Below, piece by piece: positions 49,838-60,205 of a DNA stretch of 64,000 nucleotides. Positions within the stretch are counted from its first letter, which is position 1. Every line of letters begins with the position of its first letter. Under the pieces are notes generated by a model, which saw only the letters and a list, made by a program, of their open reading frames with translations, did no database searches and was not told the DNA's origin. Both the position numbers and the translations under genes were made by a program. The stretch lies in the NCBI RefSeq assembly GCF_004402215.1, contig NZ_SOEZ01000039.1, positions 1 to 64,000 on the forward strand, read 5' to 3'. The DNA comes from Cryobacterium tagatosivorans. GTDB lineage: Bacteria > Actinomycetota > Actinomycetes > Actinomycetales > Microbacteriaceae.

Positions 49838-51979
49838 CTATTTCCGCGTCTTGCCGGACTTCGCCTTGCGCGCCTTCTCGTCGACCGGTGCCGTGCCGCT
49901 CTCACGCAGGTTGCGGTAGTACTCGCGGGCCTCGTTTTGGCGCTCGCGTTCGATGCCGCTGGCGATCGGGGCGCGCAGGTGCTCCTGGCTGTAGCCGAAG
50001 GCGTCGACGAGGTCCTGTGCGTGCGGGCGCAGGCGGGCGATGAGGCGGTCGATGTAGGCCGTGACCGACTGGGCGCGCTGCGCGGACAGCCGGCCGTGGA
50101 TGAGGTACCAGGCCAGGTTCTTCTCGACCAGGCCGAGCCCGAACAGGTCGCGCAGCCAGGTGAGCACCTGCCGGGTCCCCGCGTCCGGGGTCGAGTCCAC
50201 CGCGCGGGTGAACGCCTCCCACTGCAGGAGTTCGCCGTGCGCCCTGGCCGCCTCGATGAGTTCGTTCTGGTGTGAGTTGAACAGGTCGGCGGCCTGCTTC
50301 CTCGGCAACTTGTTGGCCGAGCGAAGCTTCGCCGCGACATCCGCGATCATCGTTTCGACCCGGTCGGTGAGCAGCTGCCGCTGCACATTCGTGTCGCGCA
50401 GCTGCCCGACCGAGCGGGCGGTGGAGCCGAAGTCGGCGACGGCCTGGGCCAGGGTGCGGAGGCCGGTCCCGTGGTAGGCGCGGTCCGCGGCCTGCTGCAC
50501 GACGTACCGGGCGAGGGCCCCGGCATCCGCGGTGGCGAACTTCTTGCTGTAGTCGGTGAGCAGGCGCTTGGCGACCAGCTGCAGGAGCACGTTGTTGTCG
50601 CCCTCGAACGTCGCGTAGACGTCAAGGTCGGCGCGCAGGCCGACGAGGCGGTTGGCCGCCATGAAGCCGGCGCCTCCGCAGGCCTCGCGTGCCTCCTGCA
50701 GGGTGTCCAGGGCGTGCCAGGTGGAGAGCGGTTTGAGCGCGGCGGCGAGGGTTTCGAGATCCTGTCGGTCGTCGTCGGTGTCCGCCCGGCCGCTGAAGAC
50801 CTCGTCGAATTTCACGAGGAACTCGTCGTGCGCGAAGGTCTGGGCGTAGGTGGTGGCCAGGCACGGCAGCAGCCGGCGCTGGTGCCGCTGGTAGTCGAGG
50901 ATGACCTCCTCGTCGGTCTCGCTGCCGGCCGTGAACTGCCGGCGCTGGCCGCCGTAGGTGATGGCGATGGTGAGCGCCAGCGCGGATGCCTGGGTGGCCG
51001 CGCCGTCGAGGGAGACCCGTCCCTGCACGAGCGTGCCGAGCATGGTGAAGAATCGGCGGCCCGGGCTGTCGATCGAACTCGTGTACGTTCCGGCGGCGTC
51101 GACGTCGCCGTAGCGGTTGAGGAGGTTCGCACGCGGAATTCGCACATTCGTGAAGTGCAACCGTCCGTTGTCTATGCCGTTCAGCCCGCCCTTGAGGCCG
51201 TCGTCCTCGCCGCCGATGCCGGGCAGGAAGGCGCCGTCCTCGTCGCGGATCGGCAGGTAGAACGCGTGGACGCCGTGGTTCACGCCCTGCGTGACCAGCT
51301 GGGCGAAGACGACCGCCGCGACGCCGTCCTTCGCGGCGTTGCCCAGGTAGTCCTTCCAGGCTCCGCGGAACGGGGTGTGGATGACGAACTCGTCCGTCTC
51401 GGGGTCGAACGTCGCGGTCGTGGCGATGCTGGCGACATCCGAACCGTGTCCGATCTCGGTCATCGCGAAGGCGCCGGGGATCTTCAGGCTCATGATGTCG
51501 GGCAGCCAGGCGTCGTGGTGCGGCTTCGTGCCGAGGTGGAGCACTGCGGCGCCGAACAGGCCCCACTGCACGCCGCCCTTGATCTGCAGGCTGGGGTCGG
51601 CGGTGACGAGCTCCTCGAAGGCGGCGATGTTGCCGCCCTGGTCGTTCTGGCCGCCGAGGTGCCTGGGGAAGGCGCGGTGCACGTGGCCGATCTCGGCGAG
51701 GGTCTTCAGCTGGCCGAATACCCGGGTGCGGTGTTCGTCCATCGAGAGCCCGTCGATGCGCTGCATCTCGGGCCGCGCCGTGAGTTCGCGCGCCGTCAGG
51801 CGCACGTCGGCCCAGGTGCCGAGCAGCTGCCGCTTCAGGGACGGAAGGTCGACCGCCGGGGCGGTCGGGTCTCCGGCGATCTTGATCGGCCCGGTGTCGA
51901 CGCCGGCGTCGATGTCGGCCTCGACGTTGGCGCCGGTCGAGGTGCTGCGGGCGGTGGGGCGCTGGGCGGTGTCAACCAT
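49838..51979 (-). CDS. acyl-CoA oxidase/dehydrogenase family protein
   Basis: Seven hundred and thirteen residues, the length of acyl-CoA oxidases rather than dehydrogenases (about 380). MTEIGHGSDVASIATTATFD forms the FAD/substrate strand, then NGIDNGRLHFTNVRIPRANLL, and LQEAREACGGAGFMAANRL carries the catalytic-Glu region. A C-terminal helical extension and a Lys/Arg-rich tail (KARKAKSGKTRK) follow. Role: first step of fatty-acid beta-oxidation with transfer of electrons to oxygen or another acceptor. Upstream lies a 9-bp inverted repeat (52066-52106). Confidence 0.9.
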   Translation of the reverse strand: MVDTAQRPTARSTSTGANVEADIDAGVDTGPIKIAGDPTAPAVDLPSLKRQLLGTWADVRLTARELTARPEMQRIDGLSMDEHRTRVFGQLKTLAEIGHVHRAFPRHLGGQNDQGGNIAAFEELVTADPSLQIKGGVQWGLFGAAVLHLGTKPHHDAWLPDIMSLKIPGAFAMTEIGHGSDVASIATTATFDPETDEFVIHTPFRGAWKDYLGNAAKDGVAAVVFAQLVTQGVNHGVHAFYLPIRDEDGAFLPGIGGEDDGLKGGLNGIDNGRLHFTNVRIPRANLLNRYGDVDAAGTYTSSIDSPGRRFFTMLGTLVQGRVSLDGAATQASALALTIAITYGGQRRQFTAGSETDEEVILDYQRHQRRLLPCLATTYAQTFAHDEFLVKFDEVFSGRADTDDDRQDLETLAAALKPLSTWHALDTLQEAREACGGAGFMAANRLVGLRADLDVYATFEGDNNVLLQLVAKRLLTDYSKKFATADAGALARYVVQQAADRAYHGTGLRTLAQAVADFGSTARSVGQLRDTNVQRQLLTDRVETMIADVAAKLRSANKLPRKQAADLFNSHQNELIEAARAHGELLQWEAFTRAVDSTPDAGTRQVLTWLRDLFGLGLVEKNLAWYLIHGRLSAQRAQSVTAYIDRLIARLRPHAQDLVDAFGYSQEHLRAPIASGIERERQNEAREYYRNLRESGTAPVDEKARKAKSGKTRK

Positions 51980-52065
51980 CGTCGGTCCTTCGTCTTTCGC
52001 GCGGAACTGGAGTTTTGTTCCACGCTACGGCTGGCTCCGAAGCGGCCGAAATTGTGCGTGACGGG

Positions 52066-52106
52066 CCTACAAAGAACCAGGCCGGGCTCGGCATTCGCTT
52101 TGTAGG
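52066..52106. promoter_or_regulatory. CCTACAAAG inverted repeat upstream of the acyl-CoA oxidase gene
   Basis: CCTACAAAG (52066-52074) and CTTTGTAGG (52098-52106) form a perfect 9-bp inverted repeat with a 23-nt spacer, 87-127 bases before the start at 51979. It could be an operator or, as RNA, a hairpin. Binding factor unknown. Confidence 0.45.
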
Positions 52107-52169
52107 ATTCCGCAGGCCATCCGGGAATGTGCCTGCCATGACCCACAAAAAGACGAGGGTCGGGCGAGG

Positions 52170-52754
52170 TCAGGCGGGGTTGTTGGCGATGATGTGGAAG
52201 ACGTGCCAGTGCCGGGGGCCGAAGGCGGACTGGCCCGTCCGGTCGTCCTCGTCGAGCCTGTGCACGGTCAGTCCGGCGAGCAGCGCCTGCACCTCGGCGC
52301 GGTCGTGGAAGTTCATGTCTGCGCGGCCGGACCAGGAATCGTGCGGGCCGAACAGTTCGCCGGCGAACCAGGCGCCGGGCTTCAGCGAGGCACGGATGTC
52401 CGACCACAGGGCCGGGAACGCCGCCGGTGCGCAGAACGGCAGCGCGAAGGTCGAGTAGACGAGGTCGGCGGCGGGGAACTCGCCGATCTCCTCGAACCGG
52501 GCGCGGCGGAAGTCCAGGCGGGCGAGCTGCTCGGGGGTGAGGCCCGCGCGCACCCGCGCCGCGGAGGCGGGGTCCGCATCGATCGCGACCACCCGCCATC
52601 CGTTCGCGAGGAGGTGACGGGTCTCGGTTCCCTCGCCGCAGCCGATGTCGATCGCCACACCGGGTGGGGCATCGGCCCGGCGGGCGAGGGCCTGCAGCAC
52701 GACCGACCGCACGGCGCGACCGGCCTGCGCGTCGTAGTAGCCGGTCCAGTCCAT
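52170..52754 (-). CDS. class I SAM-dependent methyltransferase
   Basis: One hundred and ninety-four residues. Motif I AIDIGCGEGTETRHLL, VVAIDADPASAARV for the ribose-binding acidic residue, DLVYSTFALPFC for motif IV. It resembles small tellurite-resistance/TehB-like or UbiE-type enzymes; substrate unknown. Three bases downstream of the recQ stop in the same direction, so probably co-transcribed with it. Confidence 0.87.
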   Translation of the reverse strand: MDWTGYYDAQAGRAVRSVVLQALARRADAPPGVAIDIGCGEGTETRHLLANGWRVVAIDADPASAARVRAGLTPEQLARLDFRRARFEEIGEFPAADLVYSTFALPFCAPAAFPALWSDIRASLKPGAWFAGELFGPHDSWSGRADMNFHDRAEVQALLAGLTVHRLDEDDRTGQSAFGPRHWHVFHIIANNPA

Positions 52755-52757
52755 GGG

Positions 52758-54755
<1,998 letters not shown>

Positions 54756-54807
54756 CCGCCAACTCTACCCGGGGCCCCCGACCTCTCCCCCGTCCCCAGG
54801 AGACTCC

Positions 54808-55236
54808 TTCGGCAGATCGTGGAGTCATCGGGTTGGTGAACTCTGCATTGCCTGCCTGCCTGCGTTGCCGCGGGGCAGCATCCGCGTCGCGAATACCGGA
54901 CGGTTTGCGCCCACGTGCCCGACAACAGGATGAAACGGCCGGTTTCCGGCGGCCGATCCGGTTTTCGCGGCTGGACCGTCGCACTGCCGGCCGTGGGCTA
55001 GTCCAGTCGGGCAGGTCCAGGCGCCACTGGGTCGGTCGACACCTGCGACCCGCTGACACGTCCGGTAAACGGCATTCCAGGTTGAGTTGCGGAAAAAGCA
55101 CCTCAAATCCACAAACGAAGGCGCTTTTTCCGCAACTCAACCAGGAAATGCCAGACACGCGCCAGATCGGCGAATCGTGCGGTCTCTGTCGGCGGCGATA
55201 CGCATCCGCCAACCCTGACCACCACGATCTGCCGAA
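54808..55236. mobile_element. 429-bp element with terminal and internal inverted repeats (MITE-like or remnant)
   Basis: The ends carry imperfect inverted repeats: TTCGGCAGATCGTGG (54808-54822) plus GGGTTGG (54830-54836) against CCAACCC (55209-55215) plus CCACGATCTGCCGAA (55222-55236). Inside, a perfect 20-bp inverted repeat at 55080-55099 and 55123-55142 (23-nt loop) extends with mismatches to 55071-55152. No coding frame with protein-like features is visible and no clear target duplication flanks it. It fills most of the recQ-dipZ gap (54756-55276). The name is inference from structure. Confidence 0.5.
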
Positions 55237-55276
55237 CTGGGCAGGAGAGGCGGGGGGAGGGGCGACGGCGGACGGT

Positions 55277-56995
55277 TCAGCCGAAGGTGAAGGAGAAGGC
55301 CTCCACACCGGGCGAAACGGTCACTCGGAGGGCGCCGGTGCCGATGTCGCTCGTCTTCACGAGTGGATACGACTTCGGGGTGCCGCTCACGCTGAACGAC
55401 TTCGTCTTGCCGTCGACCGTGTAGCTGACCGTTCCGGAGCCGGACAGGACCATCCGCACCTCGCTGGCGGTGTAGTTCAGCGCGATCTTCGCCTTCCCTG
55501 CCGCCGGGGTGACCGACTGGGTGCCGAGCGTCCAGGCGCCGTCGAGCGCGAACGAGTTCGCGGCGAGCTTCTTCGGTGCGTCGAAGGCCGACGTCGCCGC
55601 CGAGTACTTCTCGCTGCCGCCGAAGTTCACCTGTTTGGTGGTGCCGAGGTAGGTCTCCGGGGTGGTCTTGCCGGCGGTCGGCGTCGTGTCAGCGACATCC
55701 GTCGCCGGCGGCAGCTTGACGTCGGGGTTGTTCTGAACCAGGAGCTCACGGATGAGCTTCTCGGTCACGTCGTAGTCGCCCTCGCCGAGCTTGATGTGGC
55801 GCACGGTGCCCGACGCGTCGACCAGGTAGTGGGCCGGCCAGAAGCGGTTGCGGTAGTTGGTCCAGGTCGAGAGCTTGTTGTCGATGGCGACCGGGTAGTC
55901 GATGCCGAAGCTCTTCGCGCCGGCCTTGACGTTGCGCGGTTCCTTCTCGAAGGCGTATTCGGGGGCGTGCACACCGATGACCTCGAGCCCGGCGTCCTTG
56001 TAGGCGTCGTACCAGGCCGTCACGTGCGGGATCGAGCGCTGGCAGTTGATGCAGGAGTACGCCCAGAAGTCGACCAGCACGACCTTGCCCTTCTGCTCCG
56101 AGAGCACGATCGGCTCGTTGCCCGGGGTGTTGAACCACTCCTGGATGCCGCGGATCGACGGCGCGGTTCCGCAGCTCTGCAGCTCGCCGGCGCCGTCGGT
56201 GCATTTCGAGAGGGCCTGGTTCTCGTCGGTGACGAGGCCGCCGAGGTCGAGCGCTTTGGTGATCTGCTCCGAGTTGCTGAACCGGTCCTGCAGGGCGCTG
56301 GTGTAGTCGGGAACGAGACGCTGCAGCAGCTGCGGCACGTTGAAGACGAGACCGATCGCGAGGGCGATCATGACGATTCCACCGGTCATCCGTATGCCGC
56401 GCTGGCGCTTGCGGAAGGACTTGACCCGCTCGGCCACTCGTCGGCCGGCGAGGGCGAAGGCGAGCAGCGGGATCGCCGCGCCCAACGCGAACGTGACCGT
56501 GAGGATGACCGTCTCGATGCCGATCCTGCCGGTCGAGCCGGCGACCGTGATGGCGGCCAGCACCGGCCCGGCGCACGGCACGTAGACCGCGCCGAGGGCG
56601 AGGCCGAGCACGAAACCGCCGCGCTCGGTGCCGACGTTGCGCTGCGGGATCCAGGAGAACGGCTTCTCCAGGATGTGCTCGAACCTGGGGAAGATCAGTC
56701 CGATGCCGATCAACACGAGCACGATCAGGCCCGCCCAGCGGAGCACGTCCTGCGGGAGATTGAGGAGGGAGAGGAGGAGCGAGCCGATCAGCGTGAAGAC
56801 GCTGAAGCTCACCACCAGGCCGCTGATCACGAGGTAGGGCCGCCAGCGCGAGGGTGCGATGGCGGCCGCGTCGTCGCTTGACTTCGCCCCCTGAACACCG
56901 CCCGAGAAGAAGATAACGGGTAGCACGGGCAGGATGCACGGTGATATCCCGGTGATCAAGCCACCGAAGAATCCGATGAGGGCAAGTGAGAGCAC
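55277..56995 (-). CDS. dipZ: DipZ-like cytochrome c biogenesis/thioredoxin fusion protein
   Basis: Five hundred and seventy-two residues. An N-terminal CcdA/DsbD-like domain of six helices (about 1-215, FFGGLITGISPCILPVLPVI with the membrane Cys, and VYVPCAGPVLAAI with the second) carries electrons across the membrane. A thioredoxin/TlpA-like domain (about 280-430) has SCINCQ at about 313-318. A C-terminal beta-sandwich (about 450-572) resembles the carbohydrate-binding-like domain of mycobacterial DipZ. GTG at 56995 is chosen because GGAGG lies 5 nt upstream; the TTG at 57007 would overlap that site. Confidence 0.92.
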   Translation of the reverse strand: MLSLALIGFFGGLITGISPCILPVLPVIFFSGGVQGAKSSDDAAAIAPSRWRPYLVISGLVVSFSVFTLIGSLLLSLLNLPQDVLRWAGLIVLVLIGIGLIFPRFEHILEKPFSWIPQRNVGTERGGFVLGLALGAVYVPCAGPVLAAITVAGSTGRIGIETVILTVTFALGAAIPLLAFALAGRRVAERVKSFRKRQRGIRMTGGIVMIALAIGLVFNVPQLLQRLVPDYTSALQDRFSNSEQITKALDLGGLVTDENQALSKCTDGAGELQSCGTAPSIRGIQEWFNTPGNEPIVLSEQKGKVVLVDFWAYSCINCQRSIPHVTAWYDAYKDAGLEVIGVHAPEYAFEKEPRNVKAGAKSFGIDYPVAIDNKLSTWTNYRNRFWPAHYLVDASGTVRHIKLGEGDYDVTEKLIRELLVQNNPDVKLPPATDVADTTPTAGKTTPETYLGTTKQVNFGGSEKYSAATSAFDAPKKLAANSFALDGAWTLGTQSVTPAAGKAKIALNYTASEVRMVLSGSGTVSYTVDGKTKSFSVSGTPKSYPLVKTSDIGTGALRVTVSPGVEAFSFTFG

Positions 56996-57041
56996 GGTCT
57001 CCTCCAAAGTCTGTCGGAGTGTGTTCGGAGGAGAGGGCTAA

Positions 57042-57600
57042 TCAGTTTGGGTCGGTGCCGTGCGGATTGGCCAGCGAGACTCCGTGCCCCAGGCGCCGGA
57101 AGAGGGCCTGATGGATCCCATGCCGAAGCCGAGAATCATCAGCGGCGACAGGATGTCGGCCGCGTAGGTGCTGTCCAGGCCCAGGTGGGTGAGGCAGGAC
57201 CATCCCGATGGCACCCAGCGCCATCCCGAACGGCACCATGACCTTCGGTCCGAAGCGGGGGACGAAGATGTTCGTCGACAACTGCGAGGCGAGGACCAGC
57301 ATCGCGATCACCGGCAGGAAGGACAGCCCGGTCTGAATGGGCGTGTACAGGGAGGTCTGCAGGTAGTAGGTGACGAACAGGAAGATCCCTCAGGCGAGCG
57401 GGGAATCCCAACCGTCCGTTTCCGCGTTCGAGAACCCGTAGACCAGCCCGCAGAGCGCGCCGGAGACGAGCACGATCCCGGGAATGTCGAGCTTCGGGCG
57501 CGGACCGGTGCGCTTCGCGTTGCTCACGAAGAAGATGGCACCGACGATGGCGATGATCGCGATGAAGACGTTGATGTAGAGGACCTCGGAGACGACGCGG
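57042..57600 (-). pseudogene. degraded DHA2-type MFS drug exporter
   Basis: Read on the minus strand, one frame gives LYINVFIAIIAIVGAIFFV and KLDIPGIVLVSGALCGLVYG and stops at 57390. A second frame continues with FLFVTYYLQTSLYTPIQTG, FLPVIAMLVLASQLSTN and RFGPKVMVPFGMALGAIGM. A third frame near 57190 continues LGLDSTYAADILSPLMILG. These are consecutive segments of an EmrB/QacA-like transporter with about 40 residues missing at the first break, one frameshift and both ends gone. It is not expected to be functional. Confidence 0.85.
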
Positions 57601-57601
57601 C

Positions 57602-57720
57602 GGAGCAGTCGCCGAAGCTCGGCCGCAAACGCGACCATACCCGCCACCCCGAGATCCTGGCTGGCGCGCTCGAGGTCCTCGCCGAAACCGGCTACGACGG
57701 AATGACGCTCTCCCTGATCA
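57602..57720 (+). pseudogene. fragment of a TetR-family regulator
   Basis: On the plus strand LGRKRDHTRHPEILAGALE and VLAETGYDGMTLSLI match the first helix and start of the helix-turn-helix of TetR regulators. The frame then runs into unrelated sequence. It abuts the MFS remnant in divergent orientation, the classic layout of a TetR-controlled exporter, so both are relics of one module. Confidence 0.75.
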
Positions 57721-57971
57721 CCCCGTCGATGGCGGCGTACCGCGTGCTGCTCCTGAGAAAACCCGTCGACCAGGCGTTCCTCGTGTCCCTGAACGACGGG
57801 GTCCTGCTGACCGCGGTCGGTCTGGGTCGGCCGAAGAGCCGGCCCTGGTTCGAGTTCGGCGGACTCTCCCTGCCCCAATTCCGGGTCCCCTCCAAACCGG
57901 ATCGGCCGGGGCTCCGAATGATGCTGTGAAGGCCGCACACCAGGTGGGCCACCTCATCAAGGAGAATTCCC
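57721..57971. other. intergenic sequence after the TetR fragment
   Basis: No supported gene. The open frame that continues from the TetR fragment shows no family features. The last 30 bases contain AAGGAG (57959-57964), the ribosome binding site of the FAS1 gene. Its promoter must lie here but no clear hexamers are seen. Confidence 0.4.
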
Positions 57972-58628
57972 ATGCGAACCATCACACGCAAGACACTGAC
58001 GGCGCTGTCCATCGCTTCGATCGCAATGGTCGGACTGTCCGCTTGTTCCATGGGCGCGTCCAGCGCCGAGACGGCCAAGGAGCCCAAGGCCACCACGAGC
58101 GAAGCCCCCGCCATGGAGAACGACCCGGCAGCCGACCTCGTCGGTTCGGGCTGCGCCGCGTACGGCGAGGCCGTTCCGGATGGCGCCGGCTCCATCGTCG
58201 GCATGTCGGCCGACCCCGTCGCAGTGGCCGCCTCCAACAACCCGCTCCTCAAGACCCTGGTTGCCGCGGTCTCCGGACAACTGAACCCGGACGTCAACCT
58301 GGTCGACACCCTCAACGGCGACGAGTTCACCGTGTTCGCTCCGGTCGATGAGGCGTTCGCCAAGATCGACGCCGCGACCATCGAGACCCTGAAGACCAAG
58401 GAAGGCGCGGCGACGCTCAGCAGCATCCTGACCTACCACGTCGTCCCCGGCCAGATCGCTCCTGACGCGATCGCCGGAATGCAGACGACCGTCCAGGGCG
58501 GAACCGTCGAGGTCACCGGCAGCGGCGACGACCTCAAGGTCAACGGCGCGAACGTCATCTGCGGTGGCGTCCACACCGCCAACGCAACCGTGTACCTGAT
58601 CGACTCGGTGCTGATGCCGACCAAGTAG
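57972..58628 (+). CDS. FAS1 (fasciclin) domain lipoprotein
   Basis: Two hundred and eighteen residues. Signal peptide with lipobox VGLSACS (Cys at about 25), a Thr/Ala/Glu-rich linker, then one FAS1 domain (about 75-217) with the conserved [14 protein letters not shown] (H1 region) and [17 protein letters not shown] (H2 region), and the C-terminal strand [13 protein letters not shown]. Related to MPT70/MPT83-type surface adhesion proteins. AAGGAG lies 7 nt upstream of the ATG. Monocistronic, with a strong terminator. Confidence 0.93.
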   Translation: MRTITRKTLTALSIASIAMVGLSACSMGASSAETAKEPKATTSEAPAMENDPAADLVGSGCAAYGEAVPDGAGSIVGMSADPVAVAASNNPLLKTLVAAVSGQLNPDVNLVDTLNGDEFTVFAPVDEAFAKIDAATIETLKTKEGAATLSSILTYHVVPGQIAPDAIAGMQTTVQGGTVEVTGSGDDLKVNGANVICGGVHTANATVYLIDSVLMPTK

Positions 58629-58636
58629 CCCCCCAC

Positions 58637-58680
58637 ATGCGAGAGGCCCGCCACCCCCAGGGGTGGCGGGCCTCTCGCAT
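58637..58680 (+). terminator. long hairpin terminator after the FAS1 gene
   Basis: A perfect 21-bp stem, 58637-58657 with 58660-58680 (ATGCGAGAGGCCCGCC... mirrored), with a 2-nt loop. There is no T-run. It also sits 8 bases beyond the stop of the convergent CopC gene, so it probably serves both directions. Confidence 0.85.
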
Positions 58681-58688
58681 TCCCGGCG

Positions 58689-59345
58689 TCAGGGAGCCGG
58701 GTCGGTGAGCGCCGGAGGCTTACGCCGGGTGACGACCAGGATCGTCACGCTCGCGGCCAGGACGACCGCGCCCAGTGCGCCGCCGATCCAGAGCACGTCG
58801 GCCAGGCTCGCGTCGGCCCGGTCGGCCGCCCCCGCGTCATCCGTTTGCGGAGTCCCGGATCCGTAGGACACCGTTCCGCCGCAATCCGGCTTCTCGGTAG
58901 ATCCCTCGGCCCGCGGCTGGCCATCGGCGGGCTGCCAGGTGAAGGAATACTTCTCGGAAATCGGGTGCCCGTCGACGGAGACGGCCTGCCAGTCCACCGT
59001 GTACTCCCCGGGCTCGCCGAGCTCGGCCGTCGTTTCGATGGCGGGTCCGACGATGCTGACACAGCCGTCGCCGTAGTAGAGCGGCTCGGGCGCGCCGGCC
59101 GGTCCGGAGATCAGCATGCGGCTCTGGATTCCCGCCGTCGCGCCGTCGAGCAGCGCGTCGCTGGTGGTCACCCGGAAAGCCTCCGGCTGGGTCGTGACCA
59201 CCGCGCCGTCCGCCGGGACGTACCCGTCGGGCAGCGGCGCGTTGTGCGCGAGCGCCGGGGTCGCCGACCAGCCCACTGCCGCCGCCACGACACCGGTGGC
59301 GAACAGGGTCCTGGCCAACCGGCCGGCCGAACTCGTCTGGTGCAT
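58689..59345 (-). CDS. CopC-domain copper resistance protein
   Basis: Two hundred and eighteen residues. Signal peptide (about 10-33), mature N-terminus HNAPLPDGYVPADGAVV (His-1 of the Cu(II) site of CopC proteins), and DGHPISEKYSFTW with the conserved D-G-H. A linker follows, then one C-terminal helix (about 185-205) and a basic tail. It binds copper outside the membrane. Usually paired with YcnI and sometimes CopD, which is not seen here. Nine bases after the YcnI-like gene, in one operon. Confidence 0.9.
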   Translation of the reverse strand: MHQTSSAGRLARTLFATGVVAAAVGWSATPALAHNAPLPDGYVPADGAVVTTQPEAFRVTTSDALLDGATAGIQSRMLISGPAGAPEPLYYGDGCVSIVGPAIETTAELGEPGEYTVDWQAVSVDGHPISEKYSFTWQPADGQPRAEGSTEKPDCGGTVSYGSGTPQTDDAGAADRADASLADVLWIGGALGAVVLAASVTILVVTRRKPPALTDPAP

Positions 59346-59354
59346 GCCTGAAGC

Positions 59355-60089
59355 CTAAGCCGACGGCCGGCGGCGTGCGGCCACGGCCAGGATGATCCCG
59401 ACCGCGCCGACGGCGAGGCCGCCGATGCCAAGCACCCGGGCGAGCACGTCGCCAGCGGGAGCGCCCGCGGCCGACGGCTCTGCGTGGCCGGCCGCGTCGC
59501 CGTCGGCGGCATGGTCGTCGCTCGCGGCCTCGGCGTGCCCGTGCTCGTCACCGGTCGCTTCCGTCACCGTGATCGCCGGCGCGGGGCGCTCCGGCTCCTC
59601 CTCGCCCGGCGTGGCCGTCTGGTCCCAGCGGGTCTCGCCCTTCTCGCAGGTCTGCACGACCGGGAAGTCGAGGGTCGTGCCGGCGGCATCCGCGGGCAGG
59701 GGGAGACTCAGCGAGAAGGTGTCGCGCAGGCCATCCGCCAGGGGCGTGCCGGCCGTGTAGACGACACTCCCGGTGCGCGTGGTGACCGGGTTGCCGTCGG
59801 CGTCCTCGGCAGGTGCGGCGAGGTCGGCGGCGACCTCCGTCACGGTCCAGCCCGGCTTGGCGGTCGGCGTGACACTGAGGACGCCCTCGGGGATGCCGAT
59901 GCTGATCGCGGTCGTGGCGGAACCGTCGCAGCCGTGCGGCAGCGCGAAGGTGATCACCGACGAGGAGCCGGCGGCGGTCTCGGTGGGATCGGCGGAGATG
60001 TGGGCGCTGGCCGACAGCGGCGCGGCGACCGCGAGGAAGGCTCCGGCCGCGATGGTCGTCATGGTCAGGGCAGGGGTGGTGAGCTTCAT
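59355..60089 (-). CDS. ycnI: YcnI-family copper-binding membrane protein
   Basis: Two hundred and forty-four residues. Signal peptide (about 10-29, ending SASAHI). The mature N-terminal His of HISADPTETAAGSSSV is the copper ligand in YcnI/DUF1775 proteins. VITFALPHGCDG and PVVQTCEKGETRWDQTA (Trp and Cys of the family) follow, then a His/Glu/Asp-rich stretch (GDEHGHAEAASDDHAADG) and one C-terminal helix. Likely a copper chaperone or sensor of the envelope. ATG at 60089; AAGGAC lies about 11 nt upstream, and a three-way-junction-like structure precedes it. Confidence 0.92.
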   Translation of the reverse strand: MKLTTPALTMTTIAAGAFLAVAAPLSASAHISADPTETAAGSSSVITFALPHGCDGSATTAISIGIPEGVLSVTPTAKPGWTVTEVAADLAAPAEDADGNPVTTRTGSVVYTAGTPLADGLRDTFSLSLPLPADAAGTTLDFPVVQTCEKGETRWDQTATPGEEEPERPAPAITVTEATGDEHGHAEAASDDHAADGDAAGHAEPSAAGAPAGDVLARVLGIGGLAVGAVGIILAVAARRRPSA

Positions 60090-60118
60090 GAAATGTGTGT
60101 GTCCTTGGCAGTGGGGAT

Positions 60119-60177
60119 GCACCGATGTCGACTCGGCTGAGCCGAGGGCAGGGCTGTGCCTGCCGGTCATCCGGTGC
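60119..60177 (-). promoter_or_regulatory. three-way-junction-like RNA structure upstream of ycnI
   Basis: The outer stem GCACCGATG (60119-60127) pairs with CATCCGGTGC (60168-60177) with one bulge. Inside are two perfect hairpins, CTCGGC-TGA-GCCGAG (60132-60146) and GGCAGG-6 nt-CCTGCC (60147-60164). It fills half of the 116-base gap between the His-rich gene and ycnI, ending 29 bases before the ATG. It could be a leader control element, a processing site or a terminator; no T-run follows. Confidence 0.5.
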
Positions 60178-60205
60178 GGGTGGGGTGAATGGTCTGGTCG
60201 CGTCG

